Assembly: GCA_035468985.1 (NCBI GenBank)
Contig: DATISF010000043.1
Coordinates: 1-64,000 of the forward strand
Reading direction: 5' to 3'
Origin: DASVHS01 sp035468985
GTDB lineage: Bacteria; Acidobacteriota; Thermoanaerobaculia; Gp7-AA8
Length of the DNA: 64,000 bases
Below, piece after piece: positions 59,978 to 64,000 of this stretch. Within the stretch, counting starts at the first letter, position 1; every line of letters begins with the position of its first letter. Below the pieces are notes generated by a model. That model had not been told where the DNA came from. It saw only the letters and a list, made by a program, of their open reading frames with translations, and did not search any database. The position numbers were made by a program, and so were the translations under genes.

Positions 59978-61105
59978 ATGCGTCTCTTTCCGTACCACAT
60001 CGAATGCTCGAATTGCGCGGCGCAGTACGCGCCGCGCAATCTCCACAACCTCTGTACGAAGTGCGGCGGGCCCTTGCTCGTGCTCTACGACCTCTCCCCC
60101 GCTCTCGAGCTGCGCGCTCGCGTCCGCATGCGCAGCAGCACGATGTGGCGGTTCGCGGAGGTCCTTCCCGTCGAAGAGACCGACGAGGTGATCTCGATCG
60201 GCGAAGGCGCGACGCCACTCCTGACCTCACGCTCCACGCCCAATCTTTTCATCAAGGACGAGTCGAAGAATCCCACGCGATCGTTCAAGTCGCGCGGAAT
60301 GGCTGCCGCCGTCACGATGGCCAAGAACCTCGGCGTCAGGAGTCTTGCCGCTCCGACGGCCGGCAACGCCGGTTGTGCGCTCGCCGCGTACGGCGCGCGC
60401 GCCGGTCTCCCGGTTTTCGTGGCCATGCCGAAGGACACACCGGCATCGATCATCGATGAATGCCGCTCCTACGGCGCCGAAGTCGAGCTCGTGGCGGGAG
60501 TGATCACCGACGCCGGCAAGCGCGTCCAGAAGTACATCGCCGAGAACGGCGGCTTCGATCTCTCGACCCTCAAGGAGCCGTACCGCATCGAGGGAAAGAA
60601 AACGATGGGCTACGAGCTGCTCGACGATCTCGGCCGCCTTCCGGACGTGATCCTTTATCCCACCGGCGGCGGCACAGGCCTCATCGGCATGTGGAAAGCC
60701 TTCGATGAAATGCAGCGCCTCGGCTGGATCGGATCCGAGCGGCCGCGCATGTTCACGGTGCAGTCGAGCGGCTGCGCCCCGATCGTCCGCGCATTCGACC
60801 AGAAACTCGATTCCGCTCCGGAGTGGGAGTCGCCGCACACCGCCGCCTGGGGACTGCGGGTGCCGCGGGCGGTGGGCGACCGGCTGATGCTGCGGGCATT
60901 GCGGGACTCGCACGGTGGAGCGATCGCGGTGCCGGAAGAGAAGATCGAGGATGCGGCTGCGGAACTGCGCACGCGCGAGGGCGTGGACGCGGGTCCGGAG
61001 GGAGGGGCCGCGCTCCTCGCCTATGAGATGCTGCGAGCCAACGGATCGATCCGCGCCGAGGAATCGGTGGTGTTATTCAATACGGGTGGCAATAAATATC
61101 ACTGA
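59978..61105 (+). CDS. thrC: Threonine synthase
   Basis: A 375-residue PLP enzyme converting O-phosphohomoserine to threonine. An N-terminal zinc-ribbon-like CSNCAAQYAPRNLHNLCTKC is typical of one threonine-synthase branch. The PLP lysine is in KNPTRSFKSRG. The phosphate-binding PTAGNAGCALAAYGARAGLP and the C-terminal GGGTGLIGMWKA and FNTGGNKYH close the fold. The ATG at 59978 is six bases past the palindrome and lacks a clear ribosome site. No thrA or thrB is nearby. A related PLP lyase is a minor alternative. Confidence 0.9.
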   Translation: MRLFPYHIECSNCAAQYAPRNLHNLCTKCGGPLLVLYDLSPALELRARVRMRSSTMWRFAEVLPVEETDEVISIGEGATPLLTSRSTPNLFIKDESKNPTRSFKSRGMAAAVTMAKNLGVRSLAAPTAGNAGCALAAYGARAGLPVFVAMPKDTPASIIDECRSYGAEVELVAGVITDAGKRVQKYIAENGGFDLSTLKEPYRIEGKKTMGYELLDDLGRLPDVILYPTGGGTGLIGMWKAFDEMQRLGWIGSERPRMFTVQSSGCAPIVRAFDQKLDSAPEWESPHTAAWGLRVPRAVGDRLMLRALRDSHGGAIAVPEEKIEDAAAELRTREGVDAGPEGGAALLAYEMLRANGSIRAEESVVLFNTGGNKYH

Positions 61106-61188
61106 TTATTTGTAGCGTTGCTAGAATGCTCGCGGTCGTTTCCCACTGAAACAAGATCTGCCGCCCGCTTCTGCGGCCCGGAGGCCTC

Positions 61189-64000
61189 ATGAGACGCATT
61201 CGCATCGCGGTCACCATGTGTGCCGCGATCAGCATCGCAGCCGTCGCTTACGGCGTCTGTCCGACCATCACGCTCGGGCCGCGCTTCCTCTCTGATGCCA
61301 CGCTGGGCCAGCCGTACTCGCAGCTCCTCACGCAGAGCGGCGCGGCGGTGCCCTTCACCTACGCCATCGTTTCGGGAGCGCTCCCGACGGGAATGCGCCT
61401 CAACCTCGACCGCATCGAAGGATCTCCTGCGGCAGCCGGTACCTTCACGTTCGATATCAAGCTGACCGACACGAATGGCTGCACCGGCGTGAAGACGTAC
61501 ACGCTCAAGGTCAACGATCCGAACGGACCGACCTGCACGCCGCTCACGATCTCGCCCGGTACGCTTCCGCCCGGAGGGGTCGGACAGCTTTACAGCCAGA
61601 AGATCGTCGCCATCGGCGGCCAGGGTCCCTATTCGTTCACGATCAGGAGCGGCGACTTCCCGAGCGGCCTCGCTCTCTCCGGAAATCTGATCACCGGCTT
61701 CCCGAGCCGGGCCGGCACTTTCTCTTTCGATCTCGGCGTCATCGACGCGAAATCGTGTCCGGGCACGCAGCACTATGACCTGCAGATCGTCGATGCCGGA
61801 TGCCCGACGGACGCTCCCGTGATCCTCGCGCCCGCTGACGGCGCGACGGCCGACGGCACTCGCCCGATCGCGTTCTCCTGGACCGGCATCGCCGGAGCAA
61901 CCGGGTACGAGGTCCTCGCCTCGACCGACAATGGCGCGACGTTCAGCACGGTCGCCACGATCTCCGATCCGACCGTGAGCAACGCAAATGTGTCTCTCAC
62001 GAAAGGCGCATACCTCATCGTCGTGCGCGCGATCATCAGTCCGACGTGCTCGACACGTTCGGGACCGATCAAGCTGACGGTCGGCGTTCCGCAGCCGCAG
62101 TGTGGAACCGGCAGCATCGATCTCAGCGCACCCTCGAATGGCACGACGAGCTCGTCGCCGGTTCGCTTCGCGTGGTCGGCGCTCACCGGAGCGAAGGCGT
62201 ATCGACTCTGGTTCGGCGTCGACGGCGTGGCACCGACGATCATCGCGCGGACGACGGACACGAGCGTCTCGCAGTCCCTGCCGAGCGGCTCGGCGACCTG
62301 GTTCGTCGAGGCGCTCTTCGACGATTGCCCGTCGATCTTCTCCGGCCGCGGCACATTCACCGTCTCGAAGTCGGCGAGCTGCAGCAGCGAGGCGGCCACG
62401 CTCGTCTCGCCGTCAGGCGCCACCGTCCTCAGTCCGCTCACGCTCGACTGGAACGAGGTCGCGGGAGCGATCGGCTATCGCATCTGGGTCGGCTCCGCCG
62501 GCCAGTTCGTCCAGGCCGGCTTCACCGTCCTGACGCAGATGAAGGTGTCGCTCGCGCCGGGAGCGTACTCCTGGTACGTCGACACGCTGTTCAGCGGATG
62601 CCCCGCCATCCCGTCGCAGCCGGCGACCTTCACGATTCCCGATGCAGGCACGAGCTGCAGCGGCCAGGCTCCGTCGATCATCACGCCGGCACCGGGTTCG
62701 ACCGCGCCATCCCCTGTGACATTCAGCTGGACGCCGGTGGCCGCCGCCACGCAGTACCGCGTCTTCGCTTCGCTCAACGGCGGAAGCCTGCAACTCCTCG
62801 GCTCGACGGCAGACACGACCCTGAAGATCTCCCTTCCGCCCGGAGATATCGTCTGGCTCGTCGAGGCGACGTTCAAAGGCTGTCCGGCAACGCGTTCCGC
62901 CGCGGGCCGGTTTACCGTTCCACGCGCGGCCAACTGTCCGACGGGCAAACCGCAACTGATCTCACCCTCCGATGGAGCGGACAACGTAACCAGTCCTGTG
63001 ACTCTGTCGTGGTCCCCGGTGAGCAATGCCCTTCGCTACATCGTCGTCACCCGCGCGCGCAACGGCGCGCCCACCGTCCTCGGCGAAACGGCTGCAACGC
63101 AACTGCAGCGCGACCTTCCCGCCGAATCGGTCGAATGGTACGTGATTGCTCTCGGAGCGGGATGCGATCCCGTGCTCTCGGACAAGGCCACGTTCACCAT
63201 CCCCGTTCCGCCGGGATGCACGACCCGTCGTCCGCACCCGCTCGCTCCCGCGGACGACTCGATCAACATCGCGTCGCCGGTTCACTTCGCATGGACGAAG
63301 TCACCGGGCGCCTCTTTTTATCGCCTCTTTGCGGGCGCGCCGGGCGAAGAGCCGTTGCTCGTTGGAACCACGAACATCACGGAATTCACGGCGGCAATGC
63401 CGGCCGGGCCGACTCGCTGGTTCGTTCAGGCCGTGTTCGACTCATGCCCGTCGCTCTTCTCGGCGCGCAACGACGTGACGGTGGCCTCGAAGCCCGCTGC
63501 CTGCACGACTCCCGAGCGGCCGGTCGCGCATGTCGTCGCGCAGGTCCTTTCCGGCTCCGAATACAACACCCGCTGGACAGGCGTGACCAACACCAGCGTG
63601 TATGAGGTGCAGGAATCGCCGAAAGCCGACTTCTCCAACGCGACGACGCAGACCTTGACCGGCGTGAGCGCGACGTTCTCGCACACCGTGACCACTCCGG
63701 CCGTTTTCTACTATCGCGTTCGCGCCATCAGCTCGTGCAGCGATGATCGCAGCGCGTTCTCGAGGGCTGTCTCCACGCGCGTCATCCCGCCGAATACGCG
63801 CGACGCCAAAACGCGCGGCACGGTTGAAATGGGCGCGCAGAACCTCGTGGTGCAGACTCTTACGATCCCCGGTTCGTCGACGCAAACGAGTTTCGTCGCC
63901 ACGACGGACAAGCCCTGGCTCACGGTCTCTCCGTCGTCCGGCGCCGTCCCTCCGGGCGGCGTGACGCTGAACGTCCTCTCCGATCCGAAGGCCCTCAACG
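61189..64000 (+). CDS. Large secreted Ig/FN3-type repeat protein (partial, runs off the right edge)
   Basis: An open frame of 937 codons with no stop before the window ends. GGAGG precedes the ATG. Signal peptide at 1-21 (ending VAYG). Two putative-Ig (He_PIG-like) modules follow (ALGQPYSQ-type strands, GALPTGMRLN, AGTFTFDIKLTD; then GDFPSGLALSG, AGTFSFDLGV). From about 205, six or so FN3-like modules of about 95 residues share SPVTFSWTPVAAATQYRVF, a SWYVDTLFSGCP block and one Cys pair each. The last visible part (KPWLTVSPSSGAVPPGG) is BACON-like. Probably a surface or extracellular adhesin or carbohydrate-binding scaffold. Confidence 0.85.
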   Translation, partial: MRRIRIAVTMCAAISIAAVAYGVCPTITLGPRFLSDATLGQPYSQLLTQSGAAVPFTYAIVSGALPTGMRLNLDRIEGSPAAAGTFTFDIKLTDTNGCTGVKTYTLKVNDPNGPTCTPLTISPGTLPPGGVGQLYSQKIVAIGGQGPYSFTIRSGDFPSGLALSGNLITGFPSRAGTFSFDLGVIDAKSCPGTQHYDLQIVDAGCPTDAPVILAPADGATADGTRPIAFSWTGIAGATGYEVLASTDNGATFSTVATISDPTVSNANVSLTKGAYLIVVRAIISPTCSTRSGPIKLTVGVPQPQCGTGSIDLSAPSNGTTSSSPVRFAWSALTGAKAYRLWFGVDGVAPTIIARTTDTSVSQSLPSGSATWFVEALFDDCPSIFSGRGTFTVSKSASCSSEAATLVSPSGATVLSPLTLDWNEVAGAIGYRIWVGSAGQFVQAGFTVLTQMKVSLAPGAYSWYVDTLFSGCPAIPSQPATFTIPDAGTSCSGQAPSIITPAPGSTAPSPVTFSWTPVAAATQYRVFASLNGGSLQLLGSTADTTLKISLPPGDIVWLVEATFKGCPATRSAAGRFTVPRAANCPTGKPQLISPSDGADNVTSPVTLSWSPVSNALRYIVVTRARNGAPTVLGETAATQLQRDLPAESVEWYVIALGAGCDPVLSDKATFTIPVPPGCTTRRPHPLAPADDSINIASPVHFAWTKSPGASFYRLFAGAPGEEPLLVGTTNITEFTAAMPAGPTRWFVQAVFDSCPSLFSARNDVTVASKPAACTTPERPVAHVVAQVLSGSEYNTRWTGVTNTSVYEVQESPKADFSNATTQTLTGVSATFSHTVTTPAVFYYRVRAISSCSDDRSAFSRAVSTRVIPPNTRDAKTRGTVEMGAQNLVVQTLTIPGSSTQTSFVATTDKPWLTVSPSSGAVPPGGVTLNVLSDPKALN

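Overview
The window is GC-rich bacterial chromosome with tightly packed genes, many of them overlapping by ATGA, GTGA or TGATG. I see no insertion sequence, phage gene, CRISPR array or plasmid function. The envelope is Gram-negative (TonB-dependent receptor, TolC, lipoproteins). Several families point to Acidobacteriota, perhaps Thermoanaerobaculia: a VWFA-related acidobacterial-type secreted protein, a secreted SpoIVB/S55-like protein, a Ser/Thr kinase with TolB-like and TPR parts, and an MglA-type GTPase with a long tail. The phylum is an inference from these families, not from a marker tree.

Layout. 1-2312: secreted protein, TPR protein and coaD, between large palindromes. 2313-8112 (minus): oligopeptide ABC importer operon (binding lipoprotein and two permeases, no ATPase), then a secreted beta-propeller with a polyglutamine tract. 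8120-9931: S55-like secreted protein. 10003-18309 (minus): ten-gene chemosensory operon (receiver, EAL phosphodiesterase, CheY, GAF protein, CheD, CheA, MCP, CheW, CheR, CheB). Upstream of it lie a sigma-54-type promoter, three 22-bp-phased repeats and a histidine kinase/NtrC-type regulator pair (18517-20909). 21002-24135: tolC, YIP1-family and LolD/MacB-type ATPase operon. 24242-28008: murJ with dppD and dppF ATPases, the likely partners of the 2313-5814 importer.

28029-31640 (plus): flavoprotein and squalene/phytoene synthase pair, a secreted protein, a zinc-ribbon microprotein and uridine kinase. 31725-38224: the classic rpsU-dnaG-rpoD macromolecular synthesis cluster, here with mutS2 inserted. 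38211-42756: secreted protein, TonB-dependent receptor and a Tat-exported flavin oxidase. 42740-47983 (minus): GNAT, SnoaL-like and NmrA-like genes, a cupredoxin-like secreted protein, and a transmembrane sensor/HAMP/degenerate cyclase/Ser-Thr kinase fusion.

47984-48437 has no large gene but holds a candidate RNA locus with its own promoter, alternative helices, a 12-codon ORF and a strong terminator. 48438-50505: zinc-ribbon protein, VWFA protein, tRNA-Leu(UAA). 50563-56471: acyl-CoA dehydrogenase, a 28-residue membrane peptide, a membrane protein, M61 peptidase and a second Ser/Thr kinase. 56566-61105: nadA, smr, MglA-like GTPase, lipoprotein, threonine synthase. From 61189 a long secreted Ig/FN3-type repeat protein runs off the right edge.

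The main leads are the sigma-54-wired chemosensory operon with c-di-GMP output, the RNA locus at 48073-48420, the sensor-cyclase-like-kinase fusion, the S55-like protein with inverted motif order, and a dispersed family of intergenic palindromes.
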